Source: Nitrospirota bacterium
Lineage (GTDB): Bacteria > Nitrospirota > Leptospirillia > Leptospirillales > Leptospirillaceae
Direction: 5' to 3'
NCBI GenBank assembly: GCA_021785195.1
Contig: JAJYGC010000009.1
Span: forward strand, 124,001-188,000
Length of the DNA: 64,000 bases
In this document: piece after piece, positions 54,927-63,589 of the stretch
Layout of the letters: every line of letters starts with the position of its first letter
Position numbering within the stretch: position 1 is the first letter of the stretch
Program-made: the position numbers and the translations under genes
Notes under the pieces: model-generated
Seen by the model: the letters and a program-made list of their open reading frames with translations, nothing else
The model's database searches: none
Told to the model about the DNA's origin: nothing

Positions 54927-55867
54927 ATCCCCTGAAGGTGATGGTTGGGGGAGGCTGCGGATTCATCGGATCCGCTCTGGTTTCCAGGATGGTTGGGGGA
55001 GGGATACACGTCATCTCTGTGGACGATCTATCTACGGGCCATCCATTGAGATTGAAGAGCGAGCGCCTCCAGTTTGAGAAGGGGGACACCGGGTCCATCC
55101 GCTTCATGTCCAAATTGCTCAGGGCTGCACGACCAGATATTTATATTCATGCTTCCGGGGTTTCTGATCCCCTCAAAGGGGAAAAGGACCCGTCGATCGA
55201 TTTGAAGGAAACCCTTCTTCCTTTTGTGGAAACATTGAGGTCCCTTGAGGAAGCATCTGTTGGACAGATCATTCTGGTTTCGACAGGAGAAGTCTTTGGT
55301 GTGAACAACGAAGGAACCCCCAACGAAGAAACAACGCCTATTCCAGACAATTCATACGGCGCATCCTATTTGGCGGCTGAGCAGTATCTGTCCCTTTTTG
55401 CCCGCAAGATTGGGGTTCCCTATTCGATCATCCGGCTTTCCCCGGTTTTTGGACCAGGGCAGTCTTTGGAGGGAGAAGCAGGGTTTGTGACCGGTTGGGC
55501 CAGAGGGCTGATCAGGAAAGACCCCACGGATATGCCGAAAATGTCTGGGAACGGGAAGCGGATCCGGGACTTCATCTATATCGACGATGTGGTGGATGGA
55601 ATCCTTTCGATCCTTCTTGAAAAGAAACACGGAGTTTTCCATCTGGGTTCAGGAAAGCCACTCTCAGAGCGGGAGTTTTTCTTCATGTTTCGGACCTTCT
55701 CTGGATTTGTTGGGGATATTGTCTATGAGGGTCAGTACCCTGCTGGGTCAATGAAGCGCATTTTAGGCCATCAGACGCTTTTGAGCGAAAGCGGATGGAC
55801 TCCTGAAACGAGCTTTGAGGATGGAGTCTCCCGAACCGTTGAATGGTTCCGGCGGTGGTTGGGATGA
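54923..55867 (+). CDS. NAD-dependent epimerase/dehydratase homologue lacking the catalytic lysine
   Basis: A 314-residue extended SDR. The nucleotide motif is VGGGCGFIGSALVSRM and the Ser/Thr motif is LVSTGEVFG. The catalytic motif reads SYGASYLAAEQY, so Tyr is kept but the Lys of YxxxK is replaced by Tyr. The sugar-binding RDFIYIDDVVDGIL motif is intact. It resembles nucleotide-sugar epimerases such as GalE or WbpP. With the lysine missing it may be inactive, act on a different substrate, or serve as a binding protein. Overlaps of 4 nt on both sides tie it to tlyA and cutA. Confidence 0.85.
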   Translation: MNPLKVMVGGGCGFIGSALVSRMVGGGIHVISVDDLSTGHPLRLKSERLQFEKGDTGSIRFMSKLLRAARPDIYIHASGVSDPLKGEKDPSIDLKETLLPFVETLRSLEEASVGQIILVSTGEVFGVNNEGTPNEETTPIPDNSYGASYLAAEQYLSLFARKIGVPYSIIRLSPVFGPGQSLEGEAGFVTGWARGLIRKDPTDMPKMSGNGKRIRDFIYIDDVVDGILSILLEKKHGVFHLGSGKPLSEREFFFMFRTFSGFVGDIVYEGQYPAGSMKRILGHQTLLSESGWTPETSFEDGVSRTVEWFRRWLG

Positions 55868-56196
55868 ATGTTTGCCTGCTCCTATTTTCCCATCCGGACC
55901 CGTTGGAGGCAGACCGCCTTGTCAGGACGCTGGTGTCGGAGAAACAGGTATCTTGTGGACATTTATTTCCGGTGGGAGTCTCAATTTACGAATGGGAAGG
56001 GAAACTTGTTCGGGACCAGGAGGTGAATGTCCTTCTCAAGCTTTCGGAAAGCTCCTGTGAATCTGTTACAGAGAGGATCCGTTCAATCCACCCATACACT
56101 GTTCCCGAAATCCTTTACTGGACGGTTGATGGGGGGAATCCTTCCTATCTGGAGTGGGTCATGCGTTTTGATCCCAAGAAAGATTTCCGGTCATGA
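55864..56196 (+). CDS. cutA: CutA1-family protein
   Basis: A 110-residue trimeric ferredoxin-fold protein of the CutA1 family (EADRLVRTLVSEKQVSCGHLFP, VSIYEWEGKL, EVNVLLKLSE, HPYTVPEILYWTVDGGNPSYLEWV). CutA1 was linked to divalent-metal tolerance; its true role is unsettled. ATG 55864 overlaps the previous stop (ATGA); a GTG seven codons earlier is less likely. It overlaps the M23 gene by 4 nt. Confidence 0.88.
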   Translation: MNVCLLLFSHPDPLEADRLVRTLVSEKQVSCGHLFPVGVSIYEWEGKLVRDQEVNVLLKLSESSCESVTERIRSIHPYTVPEILYWTVDGGNPSYLEWVMRFDPKKDFRS

Positions 56197-57116
56197 AACT
56201 GAGAAAGACCGTTACGGTGACGTTCATGTCAGGTCCTACCGAGAAGGCCAGGCAATGGACTGTTCCAAGATGGCTTTTTCATGCATTTTTTGTATTGGGA
56301 ATCCTCTGTGTCATTGGTGGGATCTCGTTGGGATTTTTCTATGCCTATGAAGCACAAAAGCTGGTAACCTACCATCGCCTGATCAATGAAACGAGAGAAC
56401 AGAAGGTTCACCTTGACCGATACCAGAAGGAATTGGAAAGACTTGAGGCCCAGCTTTCTGAGGTAAACCTCCTGGATGGACAGATTCGTCAGATGACCGC
56501 CGGACAGCAAAGTGCTCCGAAAGCTCCTCAAAACTCCGCTCAATCGGCTGAGCCCCAGCAGAGTTCTACTTCCACTGAGCCCTTGTCTCCTCCGGTACCA
56601 CTCCAAACTCCAGCATTGCCAAAGAAGACGACGCTGAATGGGTTGTCAGGAGTGTCTTCCCTGGAAGGACAGGAGAGCAACCCCTTCATGGCTTCTACCG
56701 GTCCAGGGGATGCAGTCTGGGACCCTCCTGTTTCAGGCTGGGAGACATCCCCTTTCGGAAACCGCAAGAGCCCATTGGGTGCTGGGGAAGAGTTTCACCC
56801 TGGGGTGGACATTGCCCAGGTTGAGGGGAAGACGATCAAGGCAGTTTCTGACGGATATGTCCTGGATGCAGGGAAAGTGTCGGATTATGGTCAGTTTGTT
56901 TTGCTGTATCACGGATTGGGTGTGACTTCCCTGTACGCCCATCTGGGAGAAGTTTTTGTTCAGGCGGGAGAACATGTTACTCGTGGTACGGCAATTGGTT
57001 CGGTCGGAATGTCCGGTCTAACAAATGGACCCCACCTTCATTTTGAGATTCGGTATTTCGGTGTTCCGGTTGATCCGGATACCGAACTTGTTCAGGGTGT
57101 GTCCGGAAAAAAATAG
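56193..57116 (+). CDS. M23-family peptidoglycan endopeptidase, membrane-anchored
   Basis: A 307-residue protein. An N-terminal membrane helix (WLFHAFFVLGILCVIGGISLGFFY) is followed by a short coiled coil (about 65-110), a Pro/Gln/Ser-rich linker and a C-terminal LytM domain. The zinc-site motifs are FHPGVDIAQ and GPHLHFEIRYFG. The intact motif set suggests an active endopeptidase. It directly precedes secA (35 nt). Confidence 0.92.
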   Translation: MKLRKTVTVTFMSGPTEKARQWTVPRWLFHAFFVLGILCVIGGISLGFFYAYEAQKLVTYHRLINETREQKVHLDRYQKELERLEAQLSEVNLLDGQIRQMTAGQQSAPKAPQNSAQSAEPQQSSTSTEPLSPPVPLQTPALPKKTTLNGLSGVSSLEGQESNPFMASTGPGDAVWDPPVSGWETSPFGNRKSPLGAGEEFHPGVDIAQVEGKTIKAVSDGYVLDAGKVSDYGQFVLLYHGLGVTSLYAHLGEVFVQAGEHVTRGTAIGSVGMSGLTNGPHLHFEIRYFGVPVDPDTELVQGVSGKK

Positions 57117-57151
57117 GCCTGCGTATGTGCCGAACAGGATAAGGAGTTTGT

Positions 57152-59872
57152 ATGTTGAAAGGCTTGCTTTCGTCACTTTTTTCAAGCCGGAATGATCGTG
57201 AGCTGAAAAGGATGGCGGCAATTGTTGACCAAATCAATCAGTTTGAATCCATTGTGGCGACCTTGGGGGATGAGCAACTTTCCCAGAAAACCCAGGAGTT
57301 CCGGGACAGGTATGCCAAAGGAGAGGGGTTGGATGATCTTCTTCCGGAAGCGTATGCCGTTGTCCGGGAGTCAAGTCGCCGGGTTCTTGGAATGCGTCAT
57401 TTCGATGTTCAGTTGATTGGGGGGATTGTTCTTCACGAGGGTCGCATTGCCGAAATGAAAACAGGTGAGGGTAAAACCCTTGTCGCGACTCTTCCGGTTT
57501 ATTTAAACGCTTTGACCGGAAAGGGCGTTCACGTTGTAACGGTCAATGATTATTTGGCCCGTAGGGATTCGGAATGGATGGGACAACTCTACCGCTTTAT
57601 GGGTTTGACGACAGGGCTGATCCAGCATGATGTTTCGGATGAGGACAGAAAAGCCGCCTACGAAGCCGATATCACTTATGGGACAAATAATGAATTCGGC
57701 TTCGACTATCTTCGCGACAACATGAAATACGAGTCTGAGCAGTTTGTCCAGAGAGGACTTCATTATGCCATCGTGGATGAGGTCGACAGCATCCTGATTG
57801 ATGAATCCCGCACCCCCCTGATCATTTCCGGACCCTCTGAGGATTCGACTGACCTTTACTTTCGGGTAGACCGAATCATTCCCAGTCTGGATCGCGACCT
57901 TCATTTCAAAATTGATGAAAAGCTCAAGACAGTCACCCTGACAGAGGAAGGGAACAATGTTGTCGAGGAAATGCTCGGGATCGACAATCTTTATGATGTG
58001 GGGAACATCAGCTGGTTCCATCATGTGCTGCAGGCATTGAAAGCGCACCACCTTTATCGAAGAGATGTCGAATATGTAGTCAAGAACGGGGAAGTCATCA
58101 TCGTTGATGAGTTCACCGGACGTTTGATGCCAGGACGACGATGGGGTGAAGGTCTTCACCAGGCTGTGGAAGCCAAGGAAAAAGTCAAGATTGAAAATGA
58201 AAATCAGACTTTGGCCACGATCACCTTCCAGAATTATTTTCGCATGTATGAAAAGCTCTCCGGTATGACTGGAACCGCGGATACTGAAGCTCAGGAATTC
58301 CATAAGATCTACAATCTGGATGTCATCATTGTCCCTACCCATCGCTCCATGGTAAGGCTGGATCTTCCGGACCAGATCTACAGGACCCAGAAAGAAAAAT
58401 ATCAGGCAATTGTGGAAGATATCAGGGAGCGGAACAAAACCGGACAGCCGGTTCTTGTGGGGACGGTCTCTATTGAAAAATCGGAATATCTTTCTTCCTT
58501 GCTTGTGAAAGAGGCTATCCAGCACAAGGTCCTTAATGCAAAATTTCATGAGCTCGAAGCCGAAATTGTGGCTCAGGCAGGACGTTTGGGGATGGTGACA
58601 ATTGCCACGAACATGGCTGGTAGGGGAACGGACATTGTTCTGGGAGGAAATTCGGAGTTTCTTCTGAAAACGATTCTGGTGGAGCGGGAACAGAAGAAAA
58701 TGCCTTGTTCCGATGAGGATGTCATCGTTCTCAAACGAAATCTCGAAGAAAGTCTCAAGTCTGAGCGGGAACAGGTTGCCCAGGCTGGAGGACTTCACAT
58801 TATTGGTACGGAGAGGCATGAAAGCCGACGGATTGATAACCAGTTGCGGGGACGTTCCGGACGACAGGGGGACCCTGGGTCATCCCGGTTCTATCTTTCA
58901 CTGGAAGATGACCTCCTTCGAATATTTGGCGCTGATCGCATCAAGGGCTTGATGGATCGCCTCGGGGTTGAGGATGGTATCCCGATTGAACATGGATTTG
59001 TGAGCAAGGCCATCGAGAATGCCCAGAAGAAGGTTGAAGCCCACCATTTTGATGTAAGGAAGCAGCTTCTCGAATACGACGATGTCATGAACCAGCAGAG
59101 GCTGATTTTCTACGAATTAAGGAAGAAAGTTCTTCGGGGAGAAGACCTTAAAGAGTTATTGGTGGAATGGGGGCAAGAGGTACTGGAGTCGGTTGTTTCC
59201 GAGTTTGCCCCTGAGGACCAGTATCCTGAAACATGGGATTTGGAGGGTCTGGTTCAGGGTGTATTGGAAAAGTCAGGGCTCACTGTTTCCTCAGATCAAC
59301 TTCGTGACCTTGGCATTTTGGCTTTGAAAGAATCCTTGTTCCATTCATATGATTCGTTTTTGGAGAAAAAAGAGGGGGATTTTGGAACTGAAACCTTTTG
59401 GGCCATTGTCCGTTTTCTCATTCTCCAGAACCTTGACAATCAGTGGAAAGAACATCTCTTGAACATGGATCACCTGAAGGAAGGGATCGGGCTTCGGGGA
59501 TATGGTCAAAAAGATCCTCTTGTCGAGTACAGGCGTGAAGGGTTCACCCTGTTTGAACAGTTTGTCAAGGAAGTCCAGGAAAGCCTGATTCTCCTTGTGG
59601 GTAATGCGAGGGAGATGGAGGAGGCCGTTGGACTCCCCGATGAACCGGACCTTGAGGCATATCAATACCTCCATCCTGAGGATCAAGTTTATTCGGCCGA
59701 CTCTGGTCAGTTTGCTCAAGCAGAGGCTCTCCCTTTTTCGATGTCTGGGACAATCCCGATGACGATGGGAGGGAATCCATCCATGTCTGCACATTCATCC
59801 AGAAAGTTGGGGCGCAATGATCCCTGTTTTTGCGGGAGCGGAAAAAAATTCAAAAAATGTCATGGGTCTTGA
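57152..59872 (+). CDS. secA: Preprotein translocase ATPase SecA
   Basis: The motor of Sec-dependent export. The 906-residue protein has Walker A AEMKTGEGKTLVATLPVYLN, the DEAD-type VDEVDSILIDESRTPLIISGP, IPTHR-like IVPTHRSM, TNMAGRGTDIVLGGN and QLRGRSGRQGDPGSSRFYLSLEDDL. It ends with the zinc SEC-C motif GRNDPCFCGSGKKFKKCHG. Length and order are normal. RBS AAGGAG lies just before the ATG (57152). Confidence 0.98.
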   Translation: MLKGLLSSLFSSRNDRELKRMAAIVDQINQFESIVATLGDEQLSQKTQEFRDRYAKGEGLDDLLPEAYAVVRESSRRVLGMRHFDVQLIGGIVLHEGRIAEMKTGEGKTLVATLPVYLNALTGKGVHVVTVNDYLARRDSEWMGQLYRFMGLTTGLIQHDVSDEDRKAAYEADITYGTNNEFGFDYLRDNMKYESEQFVQRGLHYAIVDEVDSILIDESRTPLIISGPSEDSTDLYFRVDRIIPSLDRDLHFKIDEKLKTVTLTEEGNNVVEEMLGIDNLYDVGNISWFHHVLQALKAHHLYRRDVEYVVKNGEVIIVDEFTGRLMPGRRWGEGLHQAVEAKEKVKIENENQTLATITFQNYFRMYEKLSGMTGTADTEAQEFHKIYNLDVIIVPTHRSMVRLDLPDQIYRTQKEKYQAIVEDIRERNKTGQPVLVGTVSIEKSEYLSSLLVKEAIQHKVLNAKFHELEAEIVAQAGRLGMVTIATNMAGRGTDIVLGGNSEFLLKTILVEREQKKMPCSDEDVIVLKRNLEESLKSEREQVAQAGGLHIIGTERHESRRIDNQLRGRSGRQGDPGSSRFYLSLEDDLLRIFGADRIKGLMDRLGVEDGIPIEHGFVSKAIENAQKKVEAHHFDVRKQLLEYDDVMNQQRLIFYELRKKVLRGEDLKELLVEWGQEVLESVVSEFAPEDQYPETWDLEGLVQGVLEKSGLTVSSDQLRDLGILALKESLFHSYDSFLEKKEGDFGTETFWAIVRFLILQNLDNQWKEHLLNMDHLKEGIGLRGYGQKDPLVEYRREGFTLFEQFVKEVQESLILLVGNAREMEEAVGLPDEPDLEAYQYLHPEDQVYSADSGQFAQAEALPFSMSGTIPMTMGGNPSMSAHSSRKLGRNDPCFCGSGKKFKKCHGS

Positions 59873-59962
59873 GCAAGGGATTGTAACTCTCTGAAGGCAG
59901 AAAAGATTGATTTTACTAGATCTTCGGATCGTTCCAGTCCAATTGACCCATTGCCAGACTTG

Positions 59963-59991
59963 TTGACAACTTTTTCCCTGCCCCATACAAT
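59963..59991 (+). promoter_or_regulatory. Strong sigma70-type promoter of the nuo operon
   Basis: TTGACA (59963-59968), exactly 17 nt, then TACAAT (59986-59991). Both hexamers are at or one base from consensus. It lies 65 nt before the nuoA ATG, which has GGAGG at 6-nt spacing. No clear terminator separates it from secA. Confidence 0.8.
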
Positions 59992-60055
59992 GAAGAACAC
60001 GTTTAATTCATAATGGGCGAAGATACACTAAAGAAAAAGCCTTTGGAGGCAATGG

Positions 60056-60427
60056 ATGTTCTCGCAATCTCATCCTGAACACTACATCCCTATTTTAATT
60101 TTTCTTGTGGTTGCAGTGGGTTTTGGCGCCATTTCGTTGACTGTAGGAAAGTTGATTCGACCAAAGAATCCCTACAAGGACAAGAATGCCCCTTACGAAT
60201 GTGGTGTTCCGCCGATCAATGATGCCCGGGAGCGTTTCTCCATCCGATACTATGTGATTGCGATGCTGTTTCTCGTGTTTGATGTTGAGGTGGTTTTTCT
60301 TTATCCGTGGGCGGTGGATTTTGACCGTCTGGGCCTTTTTGGTCTCGTCGAGATGATGATTTTTATTTTCATTCTACTGGTTGGATATGTCTACGCATGG
60401 AAGAAGGAGGCTCTGGAATGGGAATGA
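60056..60427 (+). CDS. nuoA: NADH-quinone oxidoreductase subunit A
   Basis: A small membrane subunit of complex I. The 123-residue protein has three membrane helices. The loop after TM1 carries the NuoA signature [44 protein letters not shown] with its conserved Cys. The ATG at 60056 has GGAGG upstream; an out-of-frame ATG at 60052 is ignored. It overlaps nuoB by 10 nt. Confidence 0.96.
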   Translation: MFSQSHPEHYIPILIFLVVAVGFGAISLTVGKLIRPKNPYKDKNAPYECGVPPINDARERFSIRYYVIAMLFLVFDVEVVFLYPWAVDFDRLGLFGLVEMMIFIFILLVGYVYAWKKEALEWE

Positions 60428-60954
60428 TGCATCAGAAGGACGGAGAGCTCTCTGTTGTGACCATGCGGCTTCAGGATGCCGTTAACGAATTGCTTAACTG
60501 GTCCCGAAAATCTGCATTGTGGCCCATGACGTTCGGGTTGGCCTGCTGTGCGATCGAAATGATGGGGGCAGTGGCTTCAAGGTTTGATATAGACAGATTC
60601 GGGGCAGGGGTCTTCCGGGCATCGCCCCGTCAGTCCGACCTGATGATTGTTGCAGGGACCTTGACGCGCAAGATGGCACCCGTTGTGCGCAGGATCTACG
60701 ATCAGATGCCGGAGCCGCGGTATGTCATTGCAATGGGCTCTTGTGCCACTTCCGGAAATATTTACGATAGTTACAGCGTTGTTCAGGGTGTTGATCGCTT
60801 GATCCCGGTTGATGTCTATGTTCCCGGTTGTCCTCCACGTCCTGAAGCCCTTCTGGATGGACTGATGAAGCTGCAGGAAAAAATCATGAAGGACCGACCG
60901 GTTTTTCCCGGCAACTTTCCTGTTGGTCTTCCCTCTTCTTCGGAAGGAGTTTGA
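60418..60954 (+). CDS. nuoB: NADH-quinone oxidoreductase subunit B
   Basis: Carries the terminal 4Fe-4S cluster N2 that passes electrons to quinone. The 178-residue protein has [10 protein letters not shown], the third Cys in [14 protein letters not shown] and the fourth in [17 protein letters not shown] 60418 has AAGGAGG at 7-nt spacing, so an upstream in-frame start is rejected. It lies 6 nt before nuoC. Confidence 0.97.
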   Translation: MGMMHQKDGELSVVTMRLQDAVNELLNWSRKSALWPMTFGLACCAIEMMGAVASRFDIDRFGAGVFRASPRQSDLMIVAGTLTRKMAPVVRRIYDQMPEPRYVIAMGSCATSGNIYDSYSVVQGVDRLIPVDVYVPGCPPRPEALLDGLMKLQEKIMKDRPVFPGNFPVGLPSSSEGV

Positions 60955-60960
60955 TCCCTC

Positions 60961-61512
60961 ATGCATCCGACAGCAGAATCGCTTGAGAACAGATTTTCGG
61001 AGGTATTCCTTGCCTCTCGTGAGTCCTTGGGAGACCTGTCCATATATGTTCGCCCGGAAGGGGCGCTGGAACTTTTTCGCGCCTTACATGACATGCCTGA
61101 ATATGGGTATGATTATATCGTTGATGTGACTTCAGTTGATTATCCGATGGATCCTGAACGATTTGAGGTTGTCTATATCCTGTACTCTATTTCCCGCAGG
61201 CACCGGATTATGGTCAAGATTCGCATTCCCGAGGATAACCCCGTAGTGGATTCCGTGGTTGGGATCTGGAAAGGGGCAGAATTCATGGAACGTGAGGTCT
61301 TTGATATGATGGGTATCCAGTTCCGGGGACATCCTGATTTGCGTAGGATCTTGATGCCGGATGATTATGAAGAGGGTTATCCGTTGCGTAAAGACTTTCC
61401 TCTGGTGGGCAAAGGGTGGCGAGACAGCTTTTCTTTCGTCCCCAAATTTCAGGGGAATCCTGGGGTGATTGAGGGAAAGCCGGGTGGGGATGCTTCTTTT
61501 ATCCCTTCCTAA
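60961..61512 (+). CDS. nuoC: NADH-quinone oxidoreductase subunit C
   Basis: A 183-residue peripheral-arm subunit (30-kDa family). Its signatures are DYIVDVTSVDYP, FEVVYILYSISRRHRIMVKIRIPEDNPVVDSVVGIWKGAEFMEREVFDMMGIQFRGHPDLRRILMPDDYEEGYPLRKDFPL. The last part is the conserved motif of the family. nuoC and nuoD are separate genes here, not fused as in E. coli. Confidence 0.96.
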   Translation: MHPTAESLENRFSEVFLASRESLGDLSIYVRPEGALELFRALHDMPEYGYDYIVDVTSVDYPMDPERFEVVYILYSISRRHRIMVKIRIPEDNPVVDSVVGIWKGAEFMEREVFDMMGIQFRGHPDLRRILMPDDYEEGYPLRKDFPLVGKGWRDSFSFVPKFQGNPGVIEGKPGGDASFIPS

Positions 61513-61572
61513 AAAAATGCTGCTCCTTCGTTCTGTTTGATCAATTCGTTTAAATGTCAGGAGCTGCTGATC

Positions 61573-62844
61573 TTGGAAACGGAAAATTTGACAGGGGTTA
61601 CTGAGGATATCAAGCGCAAAGAGGTTGTGCTGAGCAACCTGCGTCAAGCTGTGCTCCAAAATCTTGATTCTTCGATTCAGACAGATCAGTTTCTTCTCAA
61701 TATGGGGCCCCAGCATCCGAGTACTCACGGGGTGCTCAGGGTTCTCCTCGATCTTGACGGGGAGCGGATCAAACGCTCCGTTCCTGATCTGGGATATCTC
61801 CATCGGGGTACGGAAAAGATCGCCGAGTACCGGACCTATAATCAGATCATTCCCCTTACGGACAGGCTTGATTATGTGTCTGCCATGGCCAATAACTATG
61901 CTTTTGTCAGGGCAGTGGAGAAGCTTCTCCAACTGAAGGTACCGGAGCGGGCCGAATTTATCAGGACGATTGTTGCCGAGGTCCAGAGGATCGTCAATCA
62001 CCTGTTCTGGCTTGGGACTCAGGCTCTTGATATTGGGGCAATGAGCGTATTTTTCTATACATTTCGGGAGCGGGAAGAGCTTCTGGACCTTTTTGAAATC
62101 CTCTGCGGGGCAAGGTTGACGACCAACTATTATCGGGTTGGTGGAGTGGAAAGCGATATGCCGCAGGAAGTTGTGGACCGACTTTACCGGTTTATCGAAG
62201 TCTTTGAATCAAATATCAAGGAGTATAACACTCTTCTTGAGACGAACCGGATCTGGTTGGCAAGAACGAAGAATATTGCGGTCATTACCGGAGATGATGC
62301 GGTGAATTTTGGACTTTCAGGCCCGACTTTGCGGGGATCGGGAGTCCCTTACGATCTGAGAAAGTTTGAGCCTTACGGGGCCTATGATCAGGTGGAGTTC
62401 GATGTCCCCGTTGGGAGCAACGGGGATATCTATGACCGTTACTGGATTCGGATCGAGGAAATGCGCGAAAGCTCAAAAATCATTCGCCAATGCCTCGACA
62501 AGATGCCCTCAGGACCATTCATGACGGATGACCACAAGGTGTCATTTCCAGAAAAAGGTCAGGTCATGCATAATATGGAGACTTTGATTCACCATTTTCT
62601 TTTGGTGGTTCAGGGATTCAAGGTGCCGCCCGGAGATACTTACTGCGGTACGGAGACCCCTAAGGGGGAATTGGGTTTCTACATTGTCAGTGACGGTTCC
62701 GGAAAGCCGTACCGAATGAAAATCCGGGCACCATCCTTTGTGCATATGGGGGCATTTGACCATATGGCCAAAGGATATATGATCGCAGATATTGTTACGA
62801 TATTTGGAACATATGATATCGTGATGGGTGAATGCGATCGCTGA
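61573..62844 (+). CDS. nuoD: NADH-quinone oxidoreductase subunit D
   Basis: The 49-kDa subunit that forms the quinone pocket with NuoB. The protein has LLNMGPQHPSTHGVLRVLLDLDGE, GYLHRGTEKIAEYRTYNQIIPLTDRLDY, the central RVGGVESDMPQEV, and the C-terminal VSDGSGKPYRMKIRAPSFVHM and IVTIFGTYDIVMGECDR. The TTG at 61573 is chosen because AGGAG (61559-61563) lies 9 nt upstream; a start at 61537 has no such site. The N-terminal 30 residues before the conserved core are variable. Confidence 0.95.
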   Translation: METENLTGVTEDIKRKEVVLSNLRQAVLQNLDSSIQTDQFLLNMGPQHPSTHGVLRVLLDLDGERIKRSVPDLGYLHRGTEKIAEYRTYNQIIPLTDRLDYVSAMANNYAFVRAVEKLLQLKVPERAEFIRTIVAEVQRIVNHLFWLGTQALDIGAMSVFFYTFREREELLDLFEILCGARLTTNYYRVGGVESDMPQEVVDRLYRFIEVFESNIKEYNTLLETNRIWLARTKNIAVITGDDAVNFGLSGPTLRGSGVPYDLRKFEPYGAYDQVEFDVPVGSNGDIYDRYWIRIEEMRESSKIIRQCLDKMPSGPFMTDDHKVSFPEKGQVMHNMETLIHHFLLVVQGFKVPPGDTYCGTETPKGELGFYIVSDGSGKPYRMKIRAPSFVHMGAFDHMAKGYMIADIVTIFGTYDIVMGECDR

Positions 62845-62907
62845 CCTCAGGGAGATACGGGAAGGTTTCATGAGGGACTCTCGGTCAGTATTCTGAGACA
62901 TTAGGGG

Positions 62908-62933
62908 GGCAGGGGAAGCAAGATTTTCCTGCC
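62908..62933 (+). other. Hairpin in the nuoD-nuoE spacer
   Basis: GGCAGGGGAA (62908-62917) pairs with TTTTCCTGCC (62924-62933), using two G-U pairs in RNA, around a 6-nt loop. No T-run follows. The spacer of 134 nt is long for this operon, so the stem may act in mRNA processing or stability. Confidence 0.5.
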
Positions 62934-62978
62934 TCTGAAAATATATGCAAATTGGGTAATCAGGTGAGGGACTGAGCG

Positions 62979-63485
62979 ATGGCCGAGACAAAGCATGTTG
63001 AGGTAGATCTCGATGATATCGAAAAAATTTGTGAGGAGTTCGAGAATCGGGAAGGTGCTGTAGTTCAGGTGCTCCAGAAAGTTCAGGAAAAATACGGGTA
63101 TGTTCCGGCAGAGGCGCTGGAATTGGTTGGAGATGTTCTCGAAATTCCCAAAAGCAAGATGTATGGTGTTTTGACCTTCTACTCACAGTTCTACCAGGAA
63201 CCAAGAGGGAAGTTTATCCTCAAGGTTTGTGTGGGAACGGCCTGTCACGTCCGTGGAGCCGGGCTGCTGGTCGACAAGGTTCGGGAAGAGCTTCACATCG
63301 AACCGGGCGAGAATACTGAAGACATGCTGTTTACACTGGAGCCGGTGGCATGTCTGGGTTCCTGTGCTCTTGCGCCAATGGCGATGGTGAGCGGGACGGC
63401 TTATGGAAAGCTTTCAGCAGACAAGATGGTTTCCCTGATCAGGCAGCTCGAGGAAGAGACTGTCCATGAAGAAGAGACGGTCTGA
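62979..63485 (+). CDS. nuoE: NADH-quinone oxidoreductase subunit E
   Basis: The 24-kDa subunit with a thioredoxin-like 2Fe-2S cluster (N1a). The 168-residue protein has VQEKYGYVPAEALELV, GVLTFYSQFYQEPRGKFILKVCVGTACHVRGA and VACLGSCALAPMAMV, giving the CxxxxC and CxxxC ligand pairs. It would form the NADH-input module with NuoF, which follows. Confidence 0.96.
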   Translation: MAETKHVEVDLDDIEKICEEFENREGAVVQVLQKVQEKYGYVPAEALELVGDVLEIPKSKMYGVLTFYSQFYQEPRGKFILKVCVGTACHVRGAGLLVDKVREELHIEPGENTEDMLFTLEPVACLGSCALAPMAMVSGTAYGKLSADKMVSLIRQLEEETVHEEETV

Positions 63486-63555
63486 CTGACCCGAAGTGTA
63501 CCATCGTGACCCCAACATTAATAAAAATAAAACGAACGTGAACATATATCATATG

Positions 63556-63572
63556 CTCCGTAAATTTCGGAG
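63556..63572 (+). other. Inverted repeat at the nuoF ribosome-binding region
   Basis: CTCCG (63556-63560) and CGGAG (63568-63572) can pair around TAAATTT. The 3' arm contains the GGAG that begins the purine-rich stretch before the nuoF start, so a stem would partly cover it. A second purine run (AAGAGGGA) remains free. Regulation is only suggested. Confidence 0.35.
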
Positions 63573-63589
63573 AAGAGGGATGGATTATC

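Noticed and set aside
57503-58819. 438-codon open frame on minus opposite secA
   Set aside because: Antisense shadow of the conserved SecA motor region.
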